DNA of 64,000 bases from Biscogniauxia marginata (GCA_022695795.1 MU404152.1:1-64000), one strand, 5' to 3'; positions 47,634-58,957 are shown, numbered from the stretch's first letter. Notes: generated from the letters alone by a model not told the origin. A program made the numbers and translations.

Positions 47634-48497
47634 ATGTCCGCCCTTCCCCGAACCGGGACCCGAGCCCTCCTCCGTCACCTGCGCCCGAGCCCCATCCTCG
47701 CCCTCGGCGTCGGCTTCGGCGGGGGCCTAGTCCTCGGGCACGCGCGGACGCGGTCGAGGCCCCTGCGCATGGACGCACGGGCGACGCCCCGGCCTACCAC
47801 CACCACCACCACCACCACCACCACTAGTGCTACGACGTCGGGAGCGGAGAGGAGTAGAGAAGGAGAAGGAGAAGGAGAATTAGGAGGCGGGGTGCTGAAC
47901 GCGGAGTTGATGAGGCAGCTCTCGGGGGGTAGTGTTACTGGTTTGTCTTTCCCCCCTTTTTCTTTTTTCTTTTTTTTAACCCCCCCCCCCCCCCCCTTAC
48001 CCCCACCAAAAAAAAAGGAAATTTGGGAGCTTTCTTTATGAAGTTACGAAGAGGAATATGAGTGAGAGTGGGAAAGGGGGAAAAGGAGAGGAGAGGTGGT
48101 GATGGTGATGGTGACGGCGATATCTCACACGCGTACGAAAGAAACTTTGCTTACGAATCGATACTCTGTTTAGGATTCGTGTCCGGGCTGCTCGTCAGTG
48201 TGTTCTCCCGGACGCTGGTACTACTTCTGGGGTTCTCCATCGTTATCGTACAGGTGAGTGGTGAAACAAGCCAACCCGGACTTCCGCCCTCGACATACCG
48301 GGACTATCTACGTTTCTGGCTAGGATACTGATCAATTTGGATAGGTGGCGTCGAGATACGGCATCAATCTAGTCCAGCAGCTCAGGGTGAAAGAACGAGT
48401 GGGCAAGTCACGCGTGTTAGCAGCCCTGGAGAGGGACCCGGCCTTCAAGTTGTCATTCGGACTGTTCTTTGCCATGTCGGCATTCATGCAGTTTTAG
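47634..48497 (+). CDS. FUN14: FUN14-domain mitochondrial membrane protein
   Basis: Exons 47634-47940, 48174-48253 and 48345-48497, 179 aa; phases 1 and 0. N-terminus MSALPRTGTRALLRHLRPS looks like a mitochondrial targeting stretch, followed by a Gly-rich hydrophobic patch, a poly-Thr tract (from the ACC repeat) and an acidic linker. The FUN14 domain is spread over three exons: GSVTGFVSGLLVSVFSRTL, LVLLLGFSIVIVQVASRYGI, and AFKLSFGLFFAMSAFMQF, the conserved C-terminal end. Family knowledge: FUN14 proteins are small outer-membrane proteins; animal FUNDC1 is a mitophagy receptor and ER-mitochondria contact factor, and yeast Fun14 acts in lipid and mitochondrial homeostasis. Intron 1 is 233 nt with a GTTTGT donor and homopolymer T and C runs. 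Its stop lies 100 bp from the convergent aminopeptidase stop. Confidence 0.9.
47796..47823 (+). repeat. ACC microsatellite encoding poly-threonine
   Basis: About nine ACC units inside exon 1 of the FUN14 gene give a run of ten or so threonines between the targeting part and the FUN14 domain. Likely variable in length. Confidence 0.85.
47980..47996. repeat. Poly-C tract (17 C) in FUN14 intron 1
   Basis: Seventeen C directly after T-rich sequence within the first intron. Length uncertain for sequencing reasons. Confidence 0.85.
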
Positions 48498-48597
48498 ATA
48501 GATCAACACAAATAAACTAGGCGTAGTAAAGTTTTATATTCCCTTGCGGGATGCTACTACGCCTCACTAGATGCAATGTCTAACCTACACTAGCCAT

Positions 48598-50778
48598 CTA
48601 GAAAGGCTGGGTCTCCCGCTCCAGCCAGGCCAACGTCAATTTGTCGTTTTCGAAGTAGCTCTTGGTCTTGGAGAGGATATCAGCGTTGTAGTCGTTAAGC
48701 CACTTCTTTTCGGTGGGGGTCAAGAGACTAGCGTCGATAAGTTTCCGGCAGTAGGGCACCATGGTGACATGCTCAAAGCCAAGGTACGGTTTGTCGCCAA
48801 ACTTGTGCTTCGTCTGCACTTCCTTCACTATCACAACATTCTCGATACGGATACCGTATGAGCCATCTTCGTAGAACCCGGGCTCATTGGAGATAACGTT
48901 ACCCGGCGACAACGCGACCTCCGAGAACTGCACCCTAGTACCGATACCGATGGGCCCTTCGTGCACATTGAGGTAGGAACCCACACCGTGGCCGGTGCCG
49001 TGACGATAGTCTAGCCCTTGTTGCTGAGAGTTCCCTGTCAGTAAACGTCAATTCGGACGCCCTCGGTTCGGACTCACCCATAAATGCTGACGGGCCAAGC
49101 AATCTAACGCAAAGCCTGTTGTTCCTTTAGGAAACACGGCTACGTCCAACGCAATATTGCCCTTCAAGACAAGGGTATAAGCCTCAATCTCAGCCTCTGT
49201 GGGCTGCCCAAAGTGTGCGGTCCGAGTAGTATCTGTAGTTCCATCAAGATACTGAGCGCCCGAGTCGCACAGATACACAGCATTAGGGTCAATCTTAGCG
49301 CAGCTCTCCCGTTCCGGCTTATAGTGAATAACTGCCGCACTGAGGCGCCGCCATTAGCGAAGAAATATATGATGTAATGGCAAGGCGTTCGTCTAACTTA
49401 CTTAGGCCCTGTCGATGAGATTGTGGGAAATGAGAGTCCGACGAAGTCCTTTTTCTGGGCACGGAAAGCCTCGAGTTTATCTGCGCCTTGAACTTCATCG
49501 ACCGTCGCCTTCTTGTTTACCAGCTGGTCTTCAAGCCAAGCGAAATATTCGATCAATGCAGCACCGTCCCTTACGTGACAGGCTCTCATGCCTTCAAGCT
49601 CGGTCTCGTTCTTGACAGCCTTGGCGTCACCAAGGGGACTTCTTATTTCTTCGACCATGTCATCGCCACCAAGGGCCCGCTTGAGTGCCCATGATGCCCT
49701 ATTGGAGATTAAGAACTTCTTGCCCTGGCTAGGATCTTTTCTACTCGTCCTGGCCGTATCGCCGAGCACTGTAGCATCGTCGAAGATGTCTTTGTACGGT
49801 TTAATCGTGACACCGTTTTCAGAAAGGTACGATTGCGATTCATCATTTAGCTTTACTGAATCAATGTACAGTGTAGCTTCGTCGGGGGTGATAATGGCGT
49901 ACGAGAAGAACACCGGGTTGTAAGGAATATCGTTGCCTCGAAGATTGAACAGCCAGGCGATCTCGTCTAGCATCGAGACCACGAACCCGAGTGCTTTCTT
50001 CTTCTCCAGCTCCTTCCGAAGGTCGGCAAGTTTGGTCTTCACGTCCTTGCCGGCACGTTTCTCGCCAAGCACAATGACTGGTTTGCTGGGACGAGCCGGC
50101 CTGTCCGAGCCCCAAACTCGGTCTACCAGATTTTCTGCAATAGGCTCTAGTTTTTTACCTCCACTCTTTGTGATCTTCTCCGACAGCTTCTTAGCGGTGC
50201 CACTTGTTAACAAGGTCGGATCTACAGCCACGACCTTTCCGCCACCCGCCTGCTCGGCAGACCACTCTTGCCATGTTGGAACGTCTTGAATTCCCTGTTT
50301 CAGCAACAACCAGTTATCATCTAGCTGTTTGGCGGCCTGGTTGAAGTAGCGGCCGTCCGTGGCAAGGGCAGCCTTGTCGTGGGTGACAACCGCGCAGCCA
50401 GCGGATCCTGTGAAGCCAGAAATGAAGGTACGGCGAGCATCACATGGGGCGATATATTCAGAGGAGTGACTGTCTTCAGAGGGGATGACTTGACAGCATA
50501 ACAGTCAGCTGCCAAGACCAGGGAGGCGGAGGATAGAATATATTAGCTAGCCTACTGTACACATCGACTTTGTTCTCGCCCATTAGCTTCCGAAGCTCGG
50601 AGAGCCGAGCAGTTGTATTGACCTTTTCCATGTCGGCTGCGGTTGTGCTTTGGAAGCAAAAAGTCGGGCGAGGGAGAAGGTTTCCGAGTCGGCGTGTGGC
50701 GTTCGGCCTTGAGAAAATTGAGGAAAATGCGAGCCGTGAACTAGCAGGTAGTGCGGCAAAGGAGAGAAGAACTCGCAT
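48598..50778 (-). CDS. AMPP: Xaa-Pro aminopeptidase (aminopeptidase P, peptidase M24B)
   Basis: Exons complement(48598-49023, 49078-49339, 49402-50488, 50556-50778), 665 aa; phases 1, 2 and 0. Cleaves the N-terminal residue of peptides with proline in position 2. Creatinase-like N-domains: [20 protein letters not shown] is the typical domain-II motif. The catalytic pita-bread domain shows the dimetal ligands: two Asp (in [15 protein letters not shown]), His ([17 protein letters not shown]), Glu ([11 protein letters not shown]) and Glu ([11 protein letters not shown]). The ATG at 50778 adds 49 residues ([20 protein letters not shown]..., Arg/Ser-rich) before a second in-frame Met at 50631 ([14 protein letters not shown]), which matches the usual cytosolic start. 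Two starts could yield mitochondrial and cytosolic forms. Convergent with FUN14, divergent from the importin gene. Confidence 0.95.
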
Positions 50779-51945
50779 CGACCACGACCACTAGAAGAGG
50801 CGACGTTATATGTGCAGCGGTATCGCCAATAATCGCTTGTGGGCGGGAGAGGCCGTTGGGATGGTGGGGGGTTGATGCGTGACGTGCTTTTTAGAAAGGC
50901 TACTCACGATTCCGGTAAGACTTAGCTGGATGCGGTTGACGTCAGAGCTCCCATGTCCATTGGTCCCTGAGGACCTGGGAATTGGCTAAGGGTAAGATAT
51001 ATGCGGGTGTGGAATGGGAAGTCGGTTGGGCAGGATGGAGTCTATCGGGAAACAAAGTTGAAGCTATGCAGAAAAGAGTGGGATGCTGTCGTGTGGTGGT
51101 GGTGAGGGCAGTGGTGGTATTATACTGTAACAGGTTAGTTGCGGCACGCTTTGGAGATATCACGGAAGTACTTACCTAGCTGTACCTAAGTGCCCCTCCA
51201 GTGGGCTTGCCCCGCTGTCGAAACTATATTGGCCGCAGCGCCGACATCGTGGAACATTATCGTGGTGTTGGGGGTGCCGTGGAGAAGCAGCTGGCGCCGT
51301 GCAAGAAATATATTTTAGATTTAGCACTAGACAGCCTAATCTTTAGATTGGGTCCTGCTAACAGTCAGCCGGTTTTTCTGTCAAGGTAGGTACTTACCTA
51401 GGTAAGGAAATTGAAATTCTGTCGGACAATTAGAAGTATCCGGCAACTGCAAGGTAAGGTACCTACCTTTTCACTGCATACCTCCTACCTGGTAACTGCC
51501 CTGTGAGTAAAAGCGGCAGGTGTCTGGCGCTAGTCCCGATTTGGCGGAGCAGCGGCGTGGACCACCGTACCAGGTACCTCCCTATACAGCCCGAGCCCTA
51601 GTACCTATAGGTACAGGCGGTGGATTATGCCCTTTGAGACGTTTTCTTTGTTTAGTTCATCTGCCAACGTCGATACGGTGCAACTGCAACATGCTGCAAC
51701 ACTTGCCAACTGCCATGTTGAATGCTGTTTCCTATCCGACGGCCTGATGCGTGACTTACCTAATCCCAAACCTCTCCCCCGAATTTACACCTGAGCTTCT
51801 CGTTTCTCGTTTCTCCCTGCATCTCCATTGCATGAGCCTCAACCGTCAGCATTTCACATCCCAAGCCCGAGGCCAGCCGCTATCCACCAGAGCAACCTTG
51901 CGTTTCCGATATGGATGATATGCCTGACAGCAAATCAACGCAGTC
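50779..51945. promoter_or_regulatory. Divergent promoter region of AMPP and the karyopherin gene
   Basis: 1.17 kb between start codons with the densest TACCTA/TAGGTA motif clustering in the window: 51174-51187, 51386-51405, 51463-51493 and 51572-51612, partly as inverted pairs such as TACCTATAGGTA. No gene recognised. C-rich leader for the karyopherin gene from 51770. Confidence 0.55.
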
Positions 51946-54900
51946 ATGGAAAACATACCGATACCCACGACTCTGCCCGAGGTCGAGAATGTAAGTCCCT
52001 TCCACATCCACCTGGGCATGTACGCTGCGCCTGGCTTCAGCCTTGACGGGGGCCGAACATCTCGCGACTGTTTTTTTGTTCTTTTCATGCTTTATTCATT
52101 TTTATGTACCCCTTGGCCTTGTTCGGAAGCGCAACCCCAGGTTTCTTGAGGCTTCATCGTCTAACATTCTCCCTAGCTGATTCACGAACTCTATAAGCCA
52201 AATCCTGCCGAGACGATTTCCCGTATCCAGGATGCTCTTCAGCGCCTCCAGAAATCCGACCAAGGATGGCAACTTGCCCAAGGCTTGCTAGCTTGTCCTG
52301 GAGATAACGTGAAGTTCTTTGGTGCTTTGACTATTATTGTGAAGTTGAATACCGGGAGGTATGAAGGACACCCTCCTTACTTGTAGGCCCTGCTGCTAAT
52401 CCTCCATAGGCTATCAGACGAGGACGCACTTTCTGTGCTTCACAAACTCATCGCCTGGCTCATCAACTCTCTAGATGATGGATCAGGCACCATTGTTGTT
52501 AGAAAGTTGTGTTCAGCTCTTGTCACACATTTCATCCACTACTCCCATACCTGGGTCAGGTGTCTGCGCCACCTTGTATGCTGTCTAAACCTCAACGCAA
52601 GCGTGTCAGTCGAGGACACCGGAGATTTTTCCCCTATAGAGAACATCGTGCAAGCCTTGAACACGAAAAAGTACCTTGCTGCGAGTTGGTTCGCCACGTC
52701 TTTGGCTGAGGAGACAGAAAAGGTCGACACCAAGTCTACCAGGTACATTGGCCTGCATGAGCGCCTTTTGAGCAACATACAAGATGTCACAACGCTCATG
52801 TCGCATGCCCTTAAGCCCATAAATGGCGTCGGTAGTACCGAACTCCAGAAGGAGTCGATAGCCTGTCTACAGGCGTGGATAATGTACGTACAGCGCTCCC
52901 CACAGCAGCATTTAGTCGAAAGTCTCCAGACTCTCCTGCAGCCAGTTATCAGATGCCTGCTTTCCGATGAGCTGTACGAGACTACGATCGAGCTCCTCGC
53001 CGATATCCTTGGAGATTGGCCAGAAGTTTTCACGCCTGATCAATTCAACTCATTATACTCTCTCTTCGAGAGCCAATGGTCACAAGAGAGATACCAAAGT
53101 CTCTTGCAAGGGGACCCCGACTTTGACTCTATCCAATTTGGGCTGTTCATGGTGGCATTCGGCAATGCTCGGATGAATGATATGATGGATGGGAAAGATG
53201 AGAGGGCTCAGCGCTTTCTTGCAGGGCTTGCGGGCTTGCTGACCGCACAAGGCCACCCTGTTGCCGAAGATAAAATATTCGGCCCAGCTTTAGAGTTCTG
53301 GTCGGCCTTTGTTGAAAATTTGGTAGATAATCTAGGCTCCGAGTCCAGCGACAATCTACCATGGGACAAACCGCCCTTATCACAGGTCATGCGAGTTGTA
53401 TCTTATAGCTGGCAAAAGATACAGTATCCGATGATTGATGTATACAACTCCTGGGACTCATCGGAGAGGGCTGGTTTTGGAGACGCTCGGAAAGATGTCG
53501 CCGATTTCCTACAGTCCGTTTATACAATTTCCGGGTTGCCACTGGTCTCGCTCTTCGTAGATCTCATACTACAGGCATTGACAAGTTCAGCTTGGGCCGA
53601 GCTCGAGGCTGCTAGCTTCTGTTTAGGCGCGCTGTCTGACTGTGTGCCAGAAGATGGCTCATGCGACGACATACTGAATAAAGTGTTCGGTTCACCCTTA
53701 TTCGACTTATTGCATCAGGGCCGGAGTGTGGTACCGGTTCGAGCGAGACAAACATGTCTGTATTTGATTGAACGCTATTCAGACTACTTCGGCCGGCATG
53801 CAGAGTTTCTCCCTGCTGCCTTGAATTTGCTCTTCAGCGCCGTAGGAGATCGGCATCTCGCACTTCCTTCTTCCAAGTCAATCTATACCCTATGCTCCTC
53901 CTGTCGAGAGCATTTGACATCCGAAGTTAATGCGTTTCTTAAGGAATACAGTTCTTTACGGAATGGCTCGGAATTTGATTCTGTGGCCGAAGAAAGAGTC
54001 GTTGGCGCCATTGCATCGATTATCCAATCGATCACAGACAAAGAACGCAAGGCCGACGCTGTTGAGAGACTGTTGATGTTGATTGGCATAGATGTCAATG
54101 CTTGTTTACGTTTGAGGGCCATTGACGGGGGAATTCTCTTTGGCCCTAGTCACACCGTAAGTTCAACAAGTTGCCAATTAGATGATATCTCGCTAGAGTC
54201 AATGCTCTACGGGAAAGTCATTGACTCTTCTTAGGTAATCTACCGAGCTTTTGATATCACTCAGCGTCCGACCGCACCTGTGACGGCTCCCGAAGTGGCA
54301 CTGCAGCTAGCTATCCGGGCCCTTCGTTGCCTCTGTAGCATTGCTAAAGGATTTCAAGCTCCTGTTGACCTAGACTCCGACGAGAATAACAGCGAAACAC
54401 CTGGAGATCTGTATTTAGATCATACCCACGGCGAAATCATGGTGAGCATGCCATGGACTGATGCTCGTTCCTTAGGATGAGTTGAATTAGGGTGAGCAAA
54501 ACTAACACTCCTCTAGAGCACTTTGATCCAGTTCAGGAACTTATTTTCGAGTAATGCCGAAGTTGTAGACGTGATCTGCGCCATCATTCGTGCCGGTTTC
54601 TCCGAAATAGATCCGGGACCGTTTGTCTTTCCGCCGCAAATGGTGACCGAATACATCATTGGTTACTGGCAAAATCGGATCGCTGCTGTAGTGAATACAG
54701 CAAGCGTATTTGTGACTTCTCTAAGCAGTGGTAGACGCAAGAATTACACTGCGTCAGCCATACGCCGGATTTTGCCTTGGGTTGTTGCACGTTTACATGA
54801 ACTTCCAGGTATGTCCACTATTAGTATGAGTCGAGGACGATGCCATTAAGGGGCTAAGCAGCCCGATCAATGATCCCGAACCTCTAGCCGCATTTTGATG

Positions 54901-55610
54901 AATAAATATTTTCTAACATTGCTGTAGAACCAGAAAGCGATCCAGAGCTTTCACAATACGGCATTGAATTTGCGGAAAGGGCCATGGCCAGGCAGCCATT
55001 AATTTTCATGACCCAGAACGAGCCAGTACTTGAGTTCATTTTCATGTTCGGGATCAAGCTCCTGAATGGAAGTGAGCCCCTACCCAAGGCAGCAGCAGCA
55101 GAGTTCTGGGTAAGTTAGATCACCACTTTAATCAACCAGCAGGGCTACGGCTAACAACCTCATCAGGCAACATTCATCACATTGAAGGTTGATAGCTTCA
55201 ATACTCTGGCCACAGTCGACGATGCTATGTCCCATTTAGGACCACAAATAGCCCAGTCTCTGGTTCATAACATTGGAGGAAAAGCATCACGTAGCGAGTT
55301 GGACAGGCTGAGCGACCCTCTCAAGAAGCTTGTTGCGACACACGTCCACGCCCAGAAATGGCTGGAAGCGGCCCTCAATAACCCTGCCTTCCCTAGTGAT
55401 AAAGTTTCCTCTCGAGACAAAGCCTTATTTCTTAAGAAAGTGATGAGGTACGGTTCCAATATTCGGGACTTCTACATACAAGATCTTTTGGCAGCTGATG
55501 TACTAACTGATTCATTCTGGTGTAGTCTCCGGGGCCAGCGTGCGACCAACCAGGTTGTGCGGGAGTTCTGGCTTGCTTGTAGAGGCTCTAATTTCGCGTA
55601 CGCGTCATGA
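51946..55610 (+). CDS. Importin-beta family karyopherin (importin-13/Kap122 type)
   Basis: Eight exons: 51946-51990, 52177-52358, 52410-54156, 54235-54441, 54517-54808, 54928-55109, 55167-55447 and 55526-55610. They encode 1006 aa, all junctions consensus and in phase. A short start exon MENIPIPTTLPEVEN runs into an N-terminal importin-beta-like helix pair (LIHELYKPNPAETISRIQDA, SDQGWQLAQGLLACPGDNVK, FFGALTIIVKLNTGRLSDED), the Ran-binding end. The rest is alpha-helical HEAT repeats: FTPDQFNSLYSLFESQW, LAALLLE-like stretches, WAELEAASFCLGALSDCVPE and LPWVVARLHELP. The end SLRGQRATNQVVREFWLACR and GSNFAYAS resembles importin-13-type C-termini. Family knowledge: these receptors carry cargo both ways with RanGTP (importin-13: Ubc9, MAGOH/Y14; yeast Kap122/Pdr6: TFIIA). 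Assignment to Kap122 versus Kap111/importin-13 needs a tree. Confidence 0.92.
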
Positions 55611-57261
55611 GGGCGGATAGAGACGACTCGGCAGAAGCATCATGTCGCAAATCAGATGGGACTGACAGAGGTGTTAGCCCCAAAACAAAGCCAGACAACA
55701 AAGGTTGGAATAAAACCTGGAACACAACGCAAATAGGAATTATTGGGCCTTTTTTTTTCTTTTTCCCCCATCAATAAATGTTGTTGGCCGTTCTTTCTTG
55801 GTTGCATTAATAGACCAAACGGCCGAGCAGGGCCCGGGTTTTTAGGGGACTCTTTGTTTGGCATGACTAGAGAGGCTTTACTTTAATTCGTTTCTTAACT
55901 CAATCAATGCTTGAAACTAAATCATCACTAAAAACAACGAATTGCAAGTTTATTAAACCAGCCGCTTTACAAAAGCTTTGAATGTTAATTTTCTGATTGT
56001 TGAATTTTATTATGATATTATTTTCCCTTAAATCATTTAAACCCCTTTGTAATGAGGAGCATTATAACTATCCAGGCTGTGCCTTTATATATTAAACATT
56101 CACATTCACATTATTATTTATAGATGTTTTTATTCAGCCATGGAAGCCTGTGTCGCTGTTTCAGCCCTCTCGATGTCCAGTATCTGCTTGCCGAGTCGGG
56201 CGAGGCCAGAAATCCTCAAGCATTGACTAGCTGTTCCGCCAAAACTGGTAGTCAGTGATTATGGAATTGTTGGATTTGTGGCTACATAGGTCGTAGTTAG
56301 AAAAGTCAGGCAAAAAGTCCGGCAGGCTTGGTTAGATACTTGATTCATATTGCCCCTTAAACCCCTTTATCCACTTGACTCGGTAATAAGGGCACACAGC
56401 ACGAGACCCGTAGTTCTGTCGAGGTTCTGTCCTAGGCTGCTCGTGAGTCCCCTTACCCCCTGTGTTATTCACTGGATAGAATAGAAAACAAAAACGACGA
56501 TATTTTCTCGGCATTTCGTCAGCAGCTACATAACCAGACGCCCCGGGGGTAAATATCACTAAATGAATAATACTAAATGCACAACAATAAACAGTTCATT
56601 CACTGGGCTCTTGCAACATCGATTGCAACATCGATCTTCTTTGAACACAACTCGGCAACCTGCTCACAGTGTTCGCACGTCTAGACTACTCTTTTCATTA
56701 TCTTTTATAAAGCATGTTCTCCCACCTCTTCCTAGGTTACAATTGACTGTCCCTGATCTAAGGGGTTCACGTCTCATTGAATAAAAACAAAACTCGGCTC
56801 CTTTTCCCACAAAGTTACGACTGGTCCCGTAAAAACAGTAGAGGTTAGCTGGGCCTTTTCGGTTTCCGCGGTGGAAGGGTGGACTGTCATCAGGGGGTAA
56901 ACTATCATGAAGTGAATGTTTCTCGTGATCTTTCTCGTGACCCCCCGCGTATGTTTGCAAGGAACATCAGGGAGAACCTCAGGTAGGTATCTATCCGTGG
57001 AAGTATTTATGTAGGGGAAGCTATGTTGAGTAGAGATACAGTAAATTGGGCGTGTATTGTGTGCGGCTACTGAGGAGGGAGTATCTGGAAAAGAGATGGC
57101 ATGAGCTGCTGAAGCTTCGCAGCTGAGATATTCGAGTCCTAATAGCTCTAGTAACTTGAGACGTATCTTGGAATATTGAAAGTGGTCTAAGTTGAAATGG
57201 GCCGCGTGGGTAGTGCTCTGGGAGGCTATCTTTCCTCCTCTTCAGCTTTGAGAATATGTAT

Positions 57262-57313
57262 CACCCCAGACTATCGCCAAGGAATATGTATCACTTGGAG
57301 ATAGTCTGGGGTG
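57262..57313. repeat. Long near-perfect hairpin (14 bp + mismatch + 5 bp, 12-nt loop)
   Basis: CACCCCAGACTATC (57262-57275) pairs exactly with GATAGTCTGGGGTG (57300-57313). After one G/A mismatch the inner CCAAG/CTTGG pairs for 5 more bp, leaving the loop GAATATGTATCA. The loop sequence GAATATGTATCAC is also directly repeated at 57252-57264, before the stem. Such a structure suggests a small palindromic insertion or mobile-element foldback. No coding content. Confidence 0.85.
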
Positions 57314-57553
57314 CTACTGGCTAGCTGGCCAAGGTAGTTTCAAGATGGTAGCCAGAACTAATAGCTATACAATAAGAGGCACCTGTCGAGAAATACCTGC
57401 TTAAATCCTGGGTGAATATCGCCATTATTGCCCGAGGAGGGAGATGGGGTTTGCTTGCAGCAGAGCATTCACATCCACGTACTGTATGCATCTCCATAGT
57501 TGACGACATCTCCCGGACAGCAACTCAAGTAGCTGCGTAACCTCCCATAGTTA

Positions 57554-57633
57554 GCCGATTCTATTGTCTTTTTACCCGAAGGAAATGCCTATTGTCTTGA
57601 CAATATAATACAATAGAATTGCCCTCAGTCGGC
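57554..57633. repeat. Nested imperfect inverted repeats, MITE-like
   Basis: ATTCTATTGT (57558-57567) and ACAATAGAAT (57610-57619) are exact inverted copies. Outside them GCCGA (57554-57558) pairs with TCGGC (57629-57633), and the centre holds ATTGTC/GACAAT. An ~80-bp element with terminal inverted repeats is possible, but no clear target-site duplication is seen. Confidence 0.45.
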
Positions 57634-57830
57634 AAATTCACTCCCTAGTGGTAAATTATATTTAAACAGTTGTACATCTCCAGACAACACTGACTCCTTC
57701 CACTCACTCACACCCGCACCAACCGTCTCTAGAGTAGCTTGTCTCTACCCCTACGTCTAGCACCTTCTCTTCATTGCCCCTTGGCAACTTGCTTCATCAG
57801 CTACAGCAACCTGTCTTACAGCTCGCTTCT

Positions 57831-58673
57831 ATGGCTATGACCTCGCAACCAACAATGGAACTTGATTACGATCGCGAATTCCGTGCAGCTCCCGGAGTGA
57901 CGTACGTCTATCGAAGATTCTACTTCGAATTCCGCGAGGCTCTTTGGCACATGGAATTCATGAGCACCAGTGAATTCCCTAGCAACGACACTGGCTTCAA
58001 GAAGACCATCAAGAAGACTTGTGCTGATTGCTGCAACTCCGTCATCGTGGGCAACCTCCACTTCCGATTCAACAAGTACTCTACCATCTATCTCAGCCTG
58101 CTCTTCGTTGATCGCCTCTGGACTAAACTCTGTAAGTCGTGTAATTCTCTCATTCTCTCTATCATCCCTCTCTATTATCGAAATCACCCCCTGACCGTGC
58201 CGCTCAACTCTGCCCCTTCCCATTTCCGGCTTACCTCCTGTAATCCTTACTCCCTTTCATCTAGTCTTTCCTAATTATTGCCCCCTTCCCCCCCCTTTCT
58301 TAGCCCTGAGCTCCTCTTCTTTCCAGACATACCGGGTCAAAGACGTCCAACAGAACAGCTAACCTCGGGCGAAACTTTTCAAGTCGGAGAACTGGCCGGT
58401 GTATCGCCCTGGTACTACCTCGCTAGTCACAAGGATCTCAAGATAAACGCGAGCAACAGCATCGACGATGTGCTCGTGGACTAGAAGTCGGCCAAGCAGT
58501 GGTTCGAGCTGCTCAACAAAGAAAAGGAGGAGCTAATGCGCGAGTTCCAATGGGATAGAGATGTCCAATTGGAATTGGATGTGGTGAACTAGATGGACTA
58601 GCGACAACAGGTTCGTCGACAGCATCACCCAGTCAGTGGATTGGGCTCGGATTCGGATAAAATGTACATCTGA
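57831..58673 (+). CDS. Hypothetical protein gene with three in-frame TAG codons
   Basis: Exon 1 57831-58131 starts MAMTSQPTMELDYDREFRAA; a 195-nt intron (GTAAGT donor, pyrimidine-rich TTTCCAG acceptor, phase 1) leads to exon 2 at 58327. The frame reaches TAG at 58482-58484, giving 152 aa. It continues without further disruption through 35 codons (SAKQWFELLNKEKEELMREF...) to TAG 58590-58592, then TAG 58596-58598, and to TGA 58671-58673, for about 215 positions. The extended part has a charged helical look and is not random-like. Each TAG is one C-to-T step from CAG, next to A, the change RIP favours (CpA to TpA). I recognise no domain. Visible are a Cys cluster CADCC, aromatic-rich YVYRRFYFEFREALWHMEF and a C-terminal acidic helix. 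A normal 152-aa gene with an unrelated tail is the alternative. Confidence 0.6.
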
Positions 58674-58924
58674 TATGCCATCTGGTTTGGTTGTACACCT
58701 GATTTGATCTGATTCACTTGGTGTTCGGGAACTTTGTTTGTGGAGGAGTAATAAGTTGGGGACGCGGAGGACCTTGCTTTTTCTTCTTCTTTTCGCTATG
58801 TACCTACATACATCTACCTTTCCTTGTCTTTAGTAATGGTGTCAGATAGGCAGGGCTTCTTGTCCCGCCTGATCTGACGGCTACGGCCGGTGTGTTTACA
58901 GAAAATTACTCGTTGTGTTGCGGG

Positions 58925-58957
<33 letters not shown>

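Larger units (their letters stand above)
55611..57830. other. AT-rich gene-free region with hairpins
   Basis: 2.2 kb without a gene I can support. AT-rich between 55880 and 56120, with many stops. Two inverted-repeat structures lie at 57262-57313 and 57554-57633, and there is a tandem CATCGATTGCAA/CAACATCGAT pair near 56615-56637. The C/T-rich stretch after 57690 should be the promoter/leader of the next gene. Confidence 0.55.
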
